This document shows positions 12,026 to 23,944 of a stretch of 64,000 nt of DNA, piece after piece. Location: assembly GCA_946902985.2 (NCBI GenBank), contig OX336389.2:173362704-173426703 (forward strand), read 5' to 3'. This DNA comes from Meconema thalassinum. Taxonomy: Eukaryota > Arthropoda > Insecta > Orthoptera > Tettigoniidae. Made by a program: the position numbers and the translations under genes. The notes beneath the pieces were generated by a model. It did not search any database, was not told where the DNA came from, and saw only the letters and a list, made by a program, of their open reading frames with translations. How positions within the stretch are numbered: the stretch's first letter is position 1; the number at the start of each line of letters is the position of its first letter.

Positions 12026-12495
12026 GAAAATACTCACAAAAAGGAACTCAGGAAACTACTCACAAAATGGAGAGCAGTAATACTTACAAAAGGGAATTTA
12101 GAACGAAAATACTCACAAAAGGAATATATTGAAAAATACGCACAAAATGTAGGTTAAGTTCAAAATACGTACAAAATGCAACGTACAGTCGAAAATGCAA
12201 GTAAAATCAAAATACTTACAAAATGCAAATGAGATTGAAAATACATACAAAATGTAATTTAGATTCAAAATACCCACAAAATGCAATTGAGAATTAACTA
12301 CTTGCAAAAAAGCGGTGTAAGTTGAAAATACAAAATGCAATTAAAATTCAAAATACTCACAAAAGGAGCCCCCCTATATTGAAAGACTTACTAAAAAGCA
12401 ATTTAGATTGTCAATCCTTACAAAATGCAATCGAGGTTGAAAAACACCTACAAAATGCAACGTAGATCGAAAAGACGAACAAAATGAAACGGAGA
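12026..12495 (+). repeat. Degenerate minisatellite, about 28-30 bp period, roughly 15 copies
   Basis: The core motif is close to aaaatactcacaaaatgcaa, with spacers that vary around tttagattc. Copies can be recognised at about 12030, 12056, 12081, 12109, 12137, 12166, 12213, 12240, 12270 and onward to about 12480. The units are too diverged to be recent. Confidence 0.8.
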
Positions 12496-13054
12496 TGTAA
12501 CATACTAGAAGAAGAAATGGAAAACTAAAGGAGAGTAAGGCAAATAAAGGACAGGAGGAAAAGAAATGCCCTCCACCCTCGAAGAATCGGGATTGAGGGA
12601 CTTGGAAGGAAGGAGAGCCATGAAAGGCAGATAGGAAAGTGAAAGAGTCCTCCCCAAAGGTAAGGGACAAAAGGGGAAAAACGGACCCAGCTCAGAAATC
12701 CCTTGGGGTCGCCAACTCCCGAACCCACCAGCAGTGAGCCCCTGAGGGTGTAGCATTATCTAGGGTGCACCAAAAGTGGTGGGGCTACATACACCCGGCC
12801 TCCTTGAGGGCCTTAAGCAGAAGGCAGGAGATAACATGGAATAAAAAAGAAGGCTGATCCCTCGCAGAAGGAGGGTATCAGAAAAGATGAGACAAGGGCC
12901 AATTAAGGCGGGAAAGGAAGAGACTCCCTAGGCCTCGGATACCCTAATACCATTGGGGTCGGAAGAGAACAAGAGTTGACCAAGTGAGGTCGACAGGAAA
13001 CAAGACAGAGAGGAGCCCGGCACAAGTAAGTGGAAGCAATGCCAGACTCAGCTG

Positions 13055-14188
<1,134 letters not shown>

Positions 14189-14203
14189 TAGGAACTGATG
14201 ACA

Positions 14204-14496
14204 GCGAGAAGGGGTGTTGAAGAGCGCTTGCTACAAGGTTCGGATTCTCCAGGCTAGTTACCGACAGCACCAGCATATCCTAATCACCATGGGTTGCAAG
14301 GCAGTGTCTAGTAATTTGAGTACACCCAATGGAAATTTGTGAAAACAGTTACATACTATATATCTTCCATGTCTGTGTTGGGCTTAGTGCACATGTATTA
14401 TGTCATAAATGTACTATATTCAACTTCAAAAGCACTGAAGTGTTACAACGATCGTTGTTGTTTATCATAAGCTGCTATTTCATCAGTTATGTAACA
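14204..14496 (+). mobile_element. Copia polypurine tract and 3' LTR (LTR 14215-14496, 282 bp)
   Basis: After the pol stop comes gcgagaagggg (14204-14214) and then tgttgaagagcgcttgct, the TGTTGA start common in copia LTRs. A matching end, gttatgtaaca, falls at 14496, giving a 282-bp LTR of the usual copia size with TG...CA borders. The left LTR is not in the window, so the borders rest on motif and size only. Confidence 0.7.
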
Positions 14497-14515
14497 TACC
14501 TGTTTGTTCTTGCAG

Positions 14516-14745
14516 TTTTTGGCCTGGGACGTGGACGTATGCTTGTCTTGGAAACATCTGTATCGTCTTTTGTATCTGATGATTTAATACCAAATCCTCT
14601 GCTTTGCACAGATTCTCTTCGTCCTTTTGATTTCTAGATGATAAATACAATAAGAAAATGTTTGTAAGATTATTGTTAGTTAAATTATGAATTATTATAA
14701 CATTATACTGTACTTGAAAACAAATGGTGCACAATAAACAGGAAA
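14516..14745 (+). other. Possible terminal exon: strong acceptor, 40-residue frame, polyA signal
   Basis: A pyrimidine-rich tract ending in ttcttgcag (14507-14515) precedes an open frame with GLGRGRMLVLETS and, further on, LLCTDSLRPFDF before TAG at 14635-14637. An AATAAA follows at about 14734. This combination is what a last coding exon would look like. I do not recognise the peptide, and no partner exon was found, so it may be an old repeat instead. An 85-bp copy of its 5' half, including the acceptor, lies inside the copia element at 13589-13673. Confidence 0.3.
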
Positions 14746-15189
14746 ACAAGACCATATACTGTATTTTCAACAACAGTATTGGAGAGCGAAAATTACCAAA
14801 CATCTTCCCATCAGGAATTCTTAGTGCACTCATATATATTGAGAAAAAAATTCAGTTGAGCACAGTAAGCAATGCATTCATAATGCATTATGCTGAATCA
14901 GTGAGGTGGGAATTATAATGGAACTGCCCTTAACTAGATAAAGTGCAACCACTCCTTGAAAGCTGCAGTCATCTTACAAGCATGCAATCCAGGCAGAGGA
15001 GTGCAGGTATTACTGATCTGTCTGTGTGTATATGAATTAGTAGATTCGAGTTGCCAATGTATCATCGGTTATTTAAATGGGAGTTTGTTGTAGCATCATC
15101 ATCATCTTCATTTCCTCTTTTCCAGCTGACACTGGGTGGGGACAAATATGGTTCCTGTCCACTTTGTTCATTATCTCCTACTTTGATTT

Positions 15190-15439
15190 CTCCTTTTCCT
15201 TCTTTCTTACCACTACTCATCACCACTGTTTTACTCTTCTCCACATTTATCTTCAATGCCCATTGCTCAATCTTTTCATTTATTACGTCTAACTGTTCTT
15301 GTACCCCCATCTCATCCTCGCCCCAGATCACAACATCGTCTGCAAACAACATTACCTTCATGTTTTCCCTACTATAGTCTTTCATTGCTGCCTTCATGAT
15401 GTAATCCATCACCATTAAGAACAATAATGGTGACAACAC
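15190..15439 (-). pseudogene. RT palm fragment with intact FADD box
   Basis: This 3' piece of the minus-strand RTE LINE starts in SPLLFLMVMDYIMK and carries the catalytic FADD box, followed by QEQLDVINEKIEQWALKI and EKSKTVVMSSG. It ends where the internal deletion joins it to UTR sequence. The active-site residues are kept, but the protein is cut off on both sides. Confidence 0.85.
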
Positions 15440-15718
15440 ACTTCCTTGCTTTAGTCCAGTGTAAATTTAAAACCATTCCGATGTCCCGACTCGAGTCTTC
15501 ACACTACTGTAGCAATCCATGCACATTCCTTTAATCATGTCTCTCAGTTCCTTGCTTATGCCCTGTTTGTTAAGCTTTCCCAAACTTTTGTTCCAGGGAT
15601 GCTATCATAGGCCTTTTCTAGATCAATAAAAGTCATTACCATATCCTTCCCATATTCCCAACTCTTTTCAATGTTCTGTCTCAGAATGAAAATGGGTTCC
15701 ACTGTTGACCTGCCCCCT

Positions 15719-16558
15719 CTAAATCCAAACTGCTCCTCCTCTATTAGGCTTTCTACCTTTACTATTAATTCTTTTTTCTAGGATTCTTTCCATTACTTTG
15801 GCAACATGCGAGATGATGGTGATTCCTCGGTAGTTACCACACACCTTCCTGTCTCCTTTCTTGAATATTGACAATATTATTCCCTTTTTCCAGTCTTCAG
15901 GAACTTTCTTCTCTCTCCACACACTCCTGAGAAGTCTGTATGTCCACTGCAGTCCCGCTGGTCCTGCCGCCTTGATCATTTCTATTGCTACTTCGTCGAT
16001 TCCAACAGTTTTCCCCGTCTTCATCTTCCTAACTGCCCATTCCACTTCTGCCATAGTAATGTCTGGTTCTTCTTCTATTTTATCCTCCACCGTTTTGGCT
16101 GTTTGCGTAACTTCTCCGCATGCCTGACGTCTCACCTTCAACAGCTCACTGAAATATTCTTTCCATCTGTCCGTTATCTCTTCTGGTTTTGTCAATATTT
16201 CACCTTCTTTGTTTTTCACGAACCCAGTGTTCCCCTTTTCATTCCTTCTACTTTTTATAATTCCAAATAGCAATTTTTTTCCACAATTTAAATCCTCCCT
16301 TATTTCCTGAGTGAATTCTTCCCAGCTATTCTTCTTTTCCTCTGCAATTACTTTCTTGCAATCTCTGTTTGCTTCTATATATTTTGCTCTACTTTCTTCA
16401 GTCTTTTTTGTTTTCCATTCCTTCCAAGTTTTCTTCTCCTCTCTATCATTCCACCTTTTTGTCGCCTTTAGCCGTACCTTTCCTGATGTTCTACCACATG
16501 TTTTCTTTGCACTGTTTACAAATGCACTCTTAAAACTTTTCACATTCTTGTTCCACAT
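15719..16558 (-). pseudogene. RTE LINE ORF2 central part (279 codons)
   Basis: This open frame covers the linker between endonuclease and RT, plus the first RT blocks. The basic linker has TEESRAKYIEANRDCKKVI, which matches the equivalent stretch TEESKRKYHDSKRRCKKVV in the copy at 33.3-35.7 kb. Then come TGKTVGIDEVAIEMIKAAG, EDWKKGIILSIFKKGDRK and NYRGITIISHVAKVMERILE. It belongs to the LINE at 15088-17640 and is bounded by a frameshift and stop on its 3' side. Confidence 0.85.
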
Positions 16559-16641
16559 GGGTAATATCCGTCCTTGGTATCAGTTCTTGCAATTCTTTCT
16601 TAAACTCTTCTGCAACCTCCTTTTCCTTTAGTCTCCAGACC

Positions 16642-17049
16642 TTAATCTTTCTTTCCCTTTTTTTCTGTTAATCTCATGACCTTTCCTACTTCTAATTTTG
16701 CTACCACTGCCCTATGGTCTCCTCCAAAGGTTTCCTCGGGTATGGCTGTGACATCCATTAGCTCTTTCCAATGTCCTTTTTCGACTAATACATAGTCTAT
16801 CAGAGTTTTCGTTCTTCTATCTCCCCATCCATACCTTGTTATCTTCTGACTATTTTTCTTTCTGAACCACGTATTCCCTATAATTAATTGGTTCTGCTGA
16901 GAGAAGTCCATTAAGAAATCCCCTTCTGGATTCTTACTGCCATAACCATATGGTCCCAAAATCTCCTCTCTTCCTTGTCTGTCTCTTCCCACTTGTGCAT
17001 TCAAATCTCCCATTACCATTATTTCCTTATCCTCTATATATTTTTCCAC
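16642..17049 (-). pseudogene. RTE LINE endonuclease middle and end
   Basis: APE-type endonuclease segment with MGDLNAQVG (metal-binding region), TRYGWGDRRTKTLIDYVLVE, and GGDHRAVVAKLEV, whose D-H pair is catalytic in this family. It is part of the minus-strand LINE at 15088-17640. Confidence 0.85.
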
Positions 17050-17268
17050 ATCATCTAGGAATTCTTCTAAGTTCTCTTCTTTATTCCCCGTTTGTGGAGC
17101 CTATACTTGAAACAGATCTTTTGTCACTGTCTGGAACTGTATCCTTCCTATGATCGTCCTGTCATTTATCTTCTTAACCTCCTCCACATAATGTAGGACA
17201 TCCTTTCTTATAATCATTCCTACTCCATTTCTTGCCTCCTGTCCTCCACTCTAAAACAGCCTGTATCC

Positions 17269-17493
17269 TTACTTTAGTTTTCTTTCCCCATTTCCTTTCC
17301 ATTTAGTTTCACTGAGACCGTGGATGGCTATATCCTTCTCCATCATGAAGTCCGCTAGCTCCTCAGTTTTGTCTGTCAGGGTTAAGATGTTCACTGTTCC
17401 TATTCGGATGTATTGCGATGCTGGTCGCCCATTTCTCATAGCTCCCCCAGCATCTGAAGAGCTGCGCGTCGCCTGCAAGGGACGCCCTAGCAT
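17269..17493 (-). pseudogene. RTE LINE endonuclease start
   Basis: The reading frame starts with the shared leader peptide (LQATRSSSDAGGAMRNGRP) and goes into IRIGTVNILTLTDKTEELAD and IHGLSETKWKGNG. The N and E of the V-N and S-E-T-K-W motifs are metal-binding positions in APE-type endonucleases. Closely comparable to residues 16-80 of the reading at 33284. Confidence 0.85.
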
Positions 17494-17640
17494 TTTCGAG
17501 GCTGAACCATATTTGCCATCATTTCAGGCTATTATTAAGATGGGGTTGCCACTCCCAAATGCATTTTATGACCTACTGCCAGGTATGAACTAGGCCGCTC
17601 CTAACATGGAGAACAGACGCCTTTTTAGCTGCTCCTCCGG

Positions 17641-20600
17641 AGTACAGACACTACAGGTGTCCATAATATGGTATAGGTTATAATATATAGCTGTTTCAAA
17701 ATGGTGGTGTATTCCTTGGAATACATGTTCAGTTCGAGTTAGCTCTTGCTGCTCTTTGCTTTTTTTTTTATCATTAGTTGTATTTATTTAATTTCCCTCC
17801 TTGCAGACACCAACAGCGACCCTCTGTATTCTATTTGCTCTGTACACATGCTGAAGTTGTTTATAAGTTTGTTCTAAATGTGTATCTTCTATGGAATCTA
17901 CCTAGCGGCATCTCGCGGCAACACGCCGAAGTTCTTTGGATTCATTGGGTCAAGAGGACTTGCATACCACTCCGATAGGCTTCGCCGCTGTCGTCAGCTA
18001 ACATCTCCTTGAAGACACTACTCCACGAAGAAAATTACATTTTATAAAGAGTGTTTATTTTTTTTAATGTTTCCCATTCTGATATATGCTCTTTTGTTTC
18101 TTTCCCCTTCCTCCTCGCCTACCTAGCTCTATCGTGTGCTTCTTTGCTCGCTCTCACTTCTAGTTCAGACTTCGAGTGTACAGTTCGGCGCTCTCTCTTA
18201 GAGGCCAGTCCCCTGTCTCCATGAGACAATTTTAAAATAGACGCCATGTCTGTTTTTTAAAGTAACGGCTACAGGAAGCTTCCACTTCAATCATCATGGC
18301 AAGTTAAGTAAACCACATACTTTGAATTTTAAACCATTTTAGAAGTTTTTAATCAACATGTTGAATGCTTTTACTAAAAGTTATAGGCAGGGTGGGAATT
18401 TCACAAAATTGTGAAACCTCTGCCCCTCGTGGGAATCGCTTTTCTTAGCTAACAAAGCTCTTTACCAGTCACGAAATCTAGTATTTTCCACACCAAGAAA
18501 GGGAACACTCTCCCGCAACGAGGGATTCATGTCAATTAACCACTGTCTAAAACTTAACTTGTTTCCGCCGAGGGATTATTACCGCTCCATTTAACTGTCA
18601 ATACAGTTCTGGAATTTTCCATTCAAAATATACTTCAAACCGCAAAGAACTATGCACAATACCGTCAAATTGCTGGAACCTCAAGTTAACTAGAACTATT
18701 AACTGCAACCCACAAACTTTCCAACACAATAAACTTATTCAAGTCAAATTCAACTAAGTGTTCTCCATAAACTGCAATAGCTTTTCACTTGTTCCATGAA
18801 CTTTCAGTGCTGCAATAGTGAAGTCTTCCAATCCATCAGCAAACTTTAGTGCAAAACAGTGTCCGTTCAACTATCTACCGCGCCGCGTTCGATTGAGAGC
18901 AATAAAAATTGGCCAGAACTATAAATTCCTATCTCCTTTTCCTCAAATACCTTTTACTAACAAATTTAGGTTAATATAAATATCTAGTTACTATTCTACG
19001 AGGCCTTGCCCAAAGTTTGGCGCCCTGCCATTTTTTCTCCATGTACCACTTATTCATTCTGTTTAAATATTAGTAGTTATAGAAACTACTTATTAATCTT
19101 TCTTTTCTTATCCTGCTGGCCCAGGAATCGTTAATTTTCTAATTGTTAAACTTTTGTACCTAATTTCTTTTGATCCAGGCTTCTTTAATACGACCTGACC
19201 TTTTTGGAATGTACCATTTGTTAACTTCTGTTTAAATAATAGCGGTCACCTCCGCTTGTAAATTTCTTCCTTTCTCCTGCTACTATCAGGAATTTGATCT
19301 ATTTGTCTATAGCCTTTTCGCTTGCCATAAGGGCATTCTACTCGATTTGGTGTTCTACCTAACTAATTTAACAAAATGTTATACTAAATTGTAATCTTTT
19401 ATAATTAACCTAACAGGTTCAAATCCGCTTAACCATACGCTTGTTAAATAACTCTTGTAAGGGTTTTTGTACAAATAGGGGTCTTAGACTTCCAAGTTGT
19501 TAAACCAAAAATTTTTCTCTTTAGCTTAAAATAGGTAAATTGTTACTCTTAACCCAATATAAGATAATAATCTAACAAATTGTTAAATGTTTCAAATTCT
19601 ATCCTGTTAAATAAATAATTTGTTGTTTTGTTGCTATCTCTATTACTAGAATCACGGTTAGGCAGGACCTTCTCTTCCCTGATTCTTCTCCCAACATTAT
19701 TTCATCTTTCAAAATAAAAAAGGCAATCACTGAATCAATAAAAACTTTACCACTTGTTGTGTTTAAAATGAAACTTGAAATAACAACATTTGCAAAGTTT
19801 CTCTTAGCAGTCACAGCTAATTCTAGTAAATCATTAAGGCAAGTACAGCTCGCTCCGCCAGCTTCCTATTTGTAGAGACTTCTTCTCTAACTTGTGTTTT
19901 ACTCTCCAAAATTTTAGTTTTGTTTAAGTTAGGTCTGAGGGTTTCCTCTGTTCTAAGCTTTTAGTCGGCACCCTGCTGGGTAAAAGCTTAGCCTGCTTTA
20001 AGTGCAACAATTGGTATTCTTAAATGACTCTCACTAATAACAGTAAAAAATATTGCTAAAGGCACTAGAGTTGCATTATCTCTTCCCACTCTGGGGGCAT
20101 TCGGCTGTTCTGCCGAAGATCCAACCGTGATTAGTAATAAAAATATTATGGCAAATTCAAATTCTTCCAGCATTTCAGAATGCTTAGTAAAATCTAACCC
20201 TTTTGAAGGGAACCCACATAAATCCACTTCCTTTCATATATCCTTGCTTTCTAGAGTACTACCTATCCCCATAGTACCCAAATCCCAGCTCGGGAGGGAA
20301 AGAAAACACAGCGATATCCTGCAGGTAACCGTAGCTCCCGCTGCTCTCTCCGTTGACGGTGACCAAGCTCCCTCTTATTTTAGTTACTTCACGGGCTCTG
20401 CCCAGCATAACTTTCCGTTAGATCACTATTTTCGTTCTCTTTTTATTGGATTCTCTTCCTCTTTGCCAAAAAATGTTCCTATTCCTAAACCTACTTCATT
20501 TTTCCTCATCATCTTCCCTCAGGTAGTGTTAACACTCAGTATTAACCTACCAAATGGTAGTTCCTCCTTTTTAGAGCAAATCATGTGGGAAAATATCTGT

Positions 20601-21100
20601 CCTAATCTGAAATAGCAACTTAAATATTTTTTCATATGAGAACTGTATTCTGAATTTTCCGACAAGAAAGCAATGCTGGCAGTTCTTTCCTGCCATGCTC
20701 AGCACGTTCCCTGCAGCATGTGGAATTATAACAAGAAGATAGAAGATTAGTAAATTATTCAGTCAAAAGTTATGGCTTGAGAAGCATATGGTTATATTGT
20801 CTCAGGGCATTGTGCCAGTCTATCCTGCTTGACAAGGAGAAAAGCATACCTCCGTAAAAACTTCAAAAACAATAATAAACATACAGATGTACATAGATGA
20901 GGCTTTGACTCTAATGGGAGTCATCAGCCAACGTAGTCTGCACATAAAACAAGATCTTCAGTAAGGAACATATAGCCTACTTTCTCCTAAGTGCATGGGT
21001 ATAGTTATAACTCTTTGTCCTTTTCAAGGAGTATAATTGAATGTTGGCTGTAGTAGCTTGTTGAAATACAACGTGCTATAGGGATATTAAACGTTGATTG
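17641..21100. other. 3.5 kb without a recognisable gene
   Basis: AT-rich sequence with short random open frames only. The largest, 163 codons at 20127-20615 on the plus strand, has no recognisable motif, and there are similarly sized frames on the other strand. A pair of diverged direct copies occurs at about 19030-19140 and 19195-19300 (both have taccattt/tacca, ctgtttaaata and tcctgct in order). No splice-bounded exon was found here, although the next 3' exon of the minus-strand host gene could lie in it. Confidence 0.4.
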
Positions 21101-21109
21101 ATTGAATCC

Positions 21110-21232
21110 TCACCTGAATTATATATACACACACTAATACAGCCATCACTATAACACAGCTTATCAGAAAAAATTCAACACCCACCCAATTACACAGGGC
21201 TAAATGACCATGATGTCCATGCATCTCAAATG

Positions 21233-21270
<38 letters not shown>

Positions 21271-21455
21271 GCTTCCTACCCAAATCCTTCCTCCTATAAA
21301 AGTACACACACTCGTTAGCCTATAGACATCACAAGGACACAGGTTATCAGACAACTTCTACACACACCCAAATAAACGGGGCTACAAGACCATGATGCTT
21401 CAAAACCCCTAAAGAATCAACAACAAAAACAACAACAACAACAACAACAATAGAC
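21110..21455 (+). repeat. Two tandem copies of a dispersed repeat with CAA-type tails
   Basis: Each copy has, in order, acacac, catcac, acag, ttatcag, acacccaa, aca/cggggcta, gaccatgatg, and then a CAA tail (tails at about 21235-21270 and 21420-21452). Relatives without long tails occur at 53685-53870 and 59256-59385. The family therefore has at least four copies in the window and looks like the 3' end of a LINE or SINE. Confidence 0.7.
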
Positions 21456-21611
21456 TCTACCGCAGATAAAGGTCAAGGAATATTAATCGCTGTATTCGAG
21501 TGTTGAAATAGGTGGTGTTATAAGTATATATATAATATTTTCGATTGCAAATACACACTATATATGCTTAACATTATAACGTGTGAGTAGTTCTAAATCA
21601 ATATATATATT

Positions 21612-21712
21612 AAAAAAAAAAATTTTGAACCTGCAGGGATTTGATCCACGAACCCCGAGACTATGAGCCCAAGTCGCTACCATTACACTATGGATGTGCT
21701 ACGATAATACTT
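21612..21712 (-). repeat. tRNA-derived SINE head
   Basis: On the minus strand, a promoter A-box-like agtgtaatggtagc is followed about 35 bases later by a B-box-like ggatcaaatccc. The spacing and words match a tRNA-like head, but the acceptor arms do not pair well, so it is a SINE head or tRNA pseudogene rather than a gene. Body limits are not clear. Confidence 0.55.
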
Positions 21713-22369
21713 TGTAAACAACTGGCTTAGCATAACTGTATCATATTTTGTGTTGAAATCAACAATTTCATTAGCGTTTTCTGCCGTTCTGCCATACTGG
21801 TTCCGTTCCACGATGTTCCTGTGGTTGTATCGGCTACCCCAGATCAATGCGCGACGGGGATCGTTCTGCAAACTAAGTTGTGTGTAATGAATGTTTGTTG
21901 CAAATATACTGTAAAAATCATTACACGATTTCCTTCTTCAAAATAAACATTGAACATTTTGAAATAATTTTCAAGTAATAAAGAATTAACAAACGTAACA
22001 CCGAAATTTACCATGAAATACATAGTGGTGTCACATCATTATGGACTGCTTCCTGAATCTGATGTCAGCAGTGCAGTAACGGATAACAGTTCAAAACAGC
22101 AACGTTGATCCTTGCATCATAGCAGTCTGTTGTTTAAAAATGCTGCTAGATGCAACCATCTAAGCATGAGACAATGCACACCACATTTCTACATGTTTGA
22201 ACTAAGGCAAATGTCCAGGGATGCATGATCCAGGGGGCACTAGGCCACCTGCAAACCGGTGCCCCTTATAAGACTTTGCCAGGAGGTGCTCCACATCCTT
22301 CTATTCAAACCTAAACTGGGGGAAGGGGTGGCACCAACCATACACCACATTAAAATTGCTAGTCGTATG

Positions 22370-22640
22370 TCTGGAGTGATTTCAGCAAACCCTGTGGCAT
22401 AATATGCAATGCGAATAAATTCATCACATTAGGGCTAAATTCTTTCACATGTTTTGAATAGCCTTGGTGGGCACAGAAAGTGTGTGCAAGGCCTTCAGCA
22501 CACTTGGCACAGCAGGCTACCAGACGTGCCTGAAACGACAGTTCAGCAAGTCATGCAATGGGAATAAACTTTGCCTCACTAGGTCTAAGCTGCCTTGGTG
22601 GATGTATATTCTAAGGTAGGTGAAGGACCTTCAACATACT
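22370..22640. repeat. Diverged copies of the exon-border sequence found at 23240-23335
   Basis: The sequence ttcagcaa[g/a]ccctg...cataatat[a/g]caatg[g/c]gaataaa...ctaaattctttcac occurs at 22376-22446 and again at 23250-23335, where it spans the 3' border of a host exon. A third, shorter copy is at 22541-22600. They share the flank gctaccagacgtg as well. These look like local duplications of one exon end plus intron. Confidence 0.65.
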
Positions 22641-22713
22641 TGACCCAATAAGATGACATCCCCATCCATAGAGGACCGACTATTTGGCAGTATCGGTACT
22701 CTTATTGCTATCA

Positions 22714-23032
22714 TCATCAACATCATCTTGTACAGTATCCAGCCCCAGGCTGGGTCTGTTTGGAACATAAGCCTCGCCAATTATTCCTTTCTTCCCACCA
22801 CCTCTCCGCTGTCACTCTGGTCCAGTCCTCGCCTCTCTTCTTGACACATTCCTCCACTCCTTTCAGCCATCTATCTCTTGGCCTTCCCCTTGGTCGTTTT
22901 TTCTGCATCTGCATCTCATGTATCCTCTTGGGAATCTTCTTCTCTTCCATTCTCTTTAAATGTCCATACCACCTCAGTCTTGATGTCTCAATCCTACCTT
23001 GCAAGGGCTCCTCTTTCACTCGTATTGCTATC
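22714..23032 (-). mobile_element. 5'-truncated RTE LINE 3' end with 11-bp target duplication
   Basis: Minus-strand coding ends with LRWYGHLKRMEEKKIPKRI, RPRGRPRDRWLKGVEECVKK and WWEERNNWRGLCSKQTQPGA, then a short GAT-type tail. The 11-bp sequence tattgctatca flanks both sides, at 22703-22713 and 23033-23043, which marks a clean insertion of 319 bp by target-primed reverse transcription. It is the same subfamily type as the fragments at 24588 and 54687. Confidence 0.92.
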
Positions 23033-23305
23033 ACGGATTTTAAAAAGTGTGATTTTCCAGAGTTGTAAGAAAGTGTATTGTGAGAGGATAATGGCACCAT
23101 TGTGATTGAACGACGTGGAAACTACGGAGCACTATGCACTGTTGATGTGAAAGGTAAACATGGGTTGCGTACATGCGTGAGGTCCGACCGACACACTGCG
23201 GTGGAGCAATTCACAATCAAAATAAACCAGGGCTACCAGACGTGAGTCCTAAAATGATAGTTCAGCAAGCCCTGCAGCATAATATACAATGGGAATAAAC
23301 TTTAC

Positions 23306-23487
23306 CTCAGTAGGACTAAATTCTTTCACAAATGCTGGATTGACAATTCCAATATCTGAAGACGTGGTAGAGCTTGAATCTCCGTAGTGCTGGAATAGCT
23401 GTCGGCGTTCTACTGCTGTTTTACTTGAATTGGTACTTCGGAAGCGAGCACGTCGCAACTGGGAGCCTCGACCCAAAAGAGGTCCAT
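23306..23487 (-). CDS. Host-gene exon C (third of three linked exons)
   Basis: On the minus strand the exon follows a strong acceptor, tgaatttttcag (23488-23499), and ends at a donor, gag|gtaaag. It is 182 bp, starts in phase 1 and ends in phase 0. The peptide reads GPLLGRGSQLRRARFRSTNS, then TAVERRQLFQHYGDSSSTTS and GIVNPAFVKEFSPTE. It is not repetitive and has no match to the transposon families here. The phase fits exon B at 47293-47598, which ends in phase 1. I do not recognise the protein. It is basic in its first third and serine/threonine-rich in the middle, so it may be disordered. No next exon was identified downstream. Confidence 0.7.
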
Positions 23488-23944
23488 CTGAAAAATTCAA
23501 TCAGTGTTAAAATAGCATAGGAAAAGTGCTATAAGAAGGGAAAATGCATATAATAAATTAATCTGATTACCTAAAGAAAATGGGATGCCAAGCAGGCTTA
23601 TTTGGTAGATGAGACATTGCCTTTAAAGTATTCATATATTTGAATAGTAAAAGCCTCATGAGAAGATCAGAATGCCCTAAATAAGGAATTTTCTCACCAC
23701 CAGTACGCACGGTAAGGATAGAATACTCCTGTGTTTGCAATTAGTCACGGATTACCTGCACGGACGTGCTAAATCTAACCTACAGTATATGAACTTTCAG
23801 CCATTAGTATACATTGTGCTGCAATTTAAAGGAACTCTCAGGCCTACTGGGCTCACAGCTAAGTTGAAGACCGTTTCATTTCTATTGATTAACTGTTAAA
23901 CACCTAGTGAAGTCATGCAAAAGAAATACTAAATAGACTTTCTT

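Larger units (their letters stand above)
15088..17640 (-). mobile_element. RTE-type LINE on the minus strand, internally deleted
   Basis: Read on the minus strand from 17640 down: leader sequence shared with the LINE at 33.2 kb (ggagtggc...ccccatc, then a start near gcagcgcgcgtc-like codons), endonuclease start (LTLTDKTEELADFM, HGLSETKWKG), endonuclease middle (MGDLNAQVGRDRQG, YGWGDRRTKTLIDYVLVE, GGDHRAVVAK), RT start (KMKTGKTVGIDEVAIEMI, GDRKVCGNYRGITI) and the palm (LMLFADDVVIWG written here as VMLFADDVVIWG, about 15300-15350). After KGEIKVGD at about 15190 the sequence jumps straight to 3'-UTR and a GAT tail (15091-15112), so about 0.5 kb is missing. Numerous stops and shifts elsewhere make it inactive. 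Confidence 0.9.

Noticed and set aside
20127..20615. 163-codon open frame on the plus strand
   Set aside because: No family motif, no convincing splice borders, and comparable frames on the opposite strand. It could still be an unknown gene, but nothing supports it.
21612..21712. A functional tRNA gene
   Set aside because: A- and B-box-like words are present but the acceptor stem does not pair and the anticodon arm is not convincing. The same holds for 29800-29975, 50082-50420 and 58869-59155, which are SINEs with bodies.
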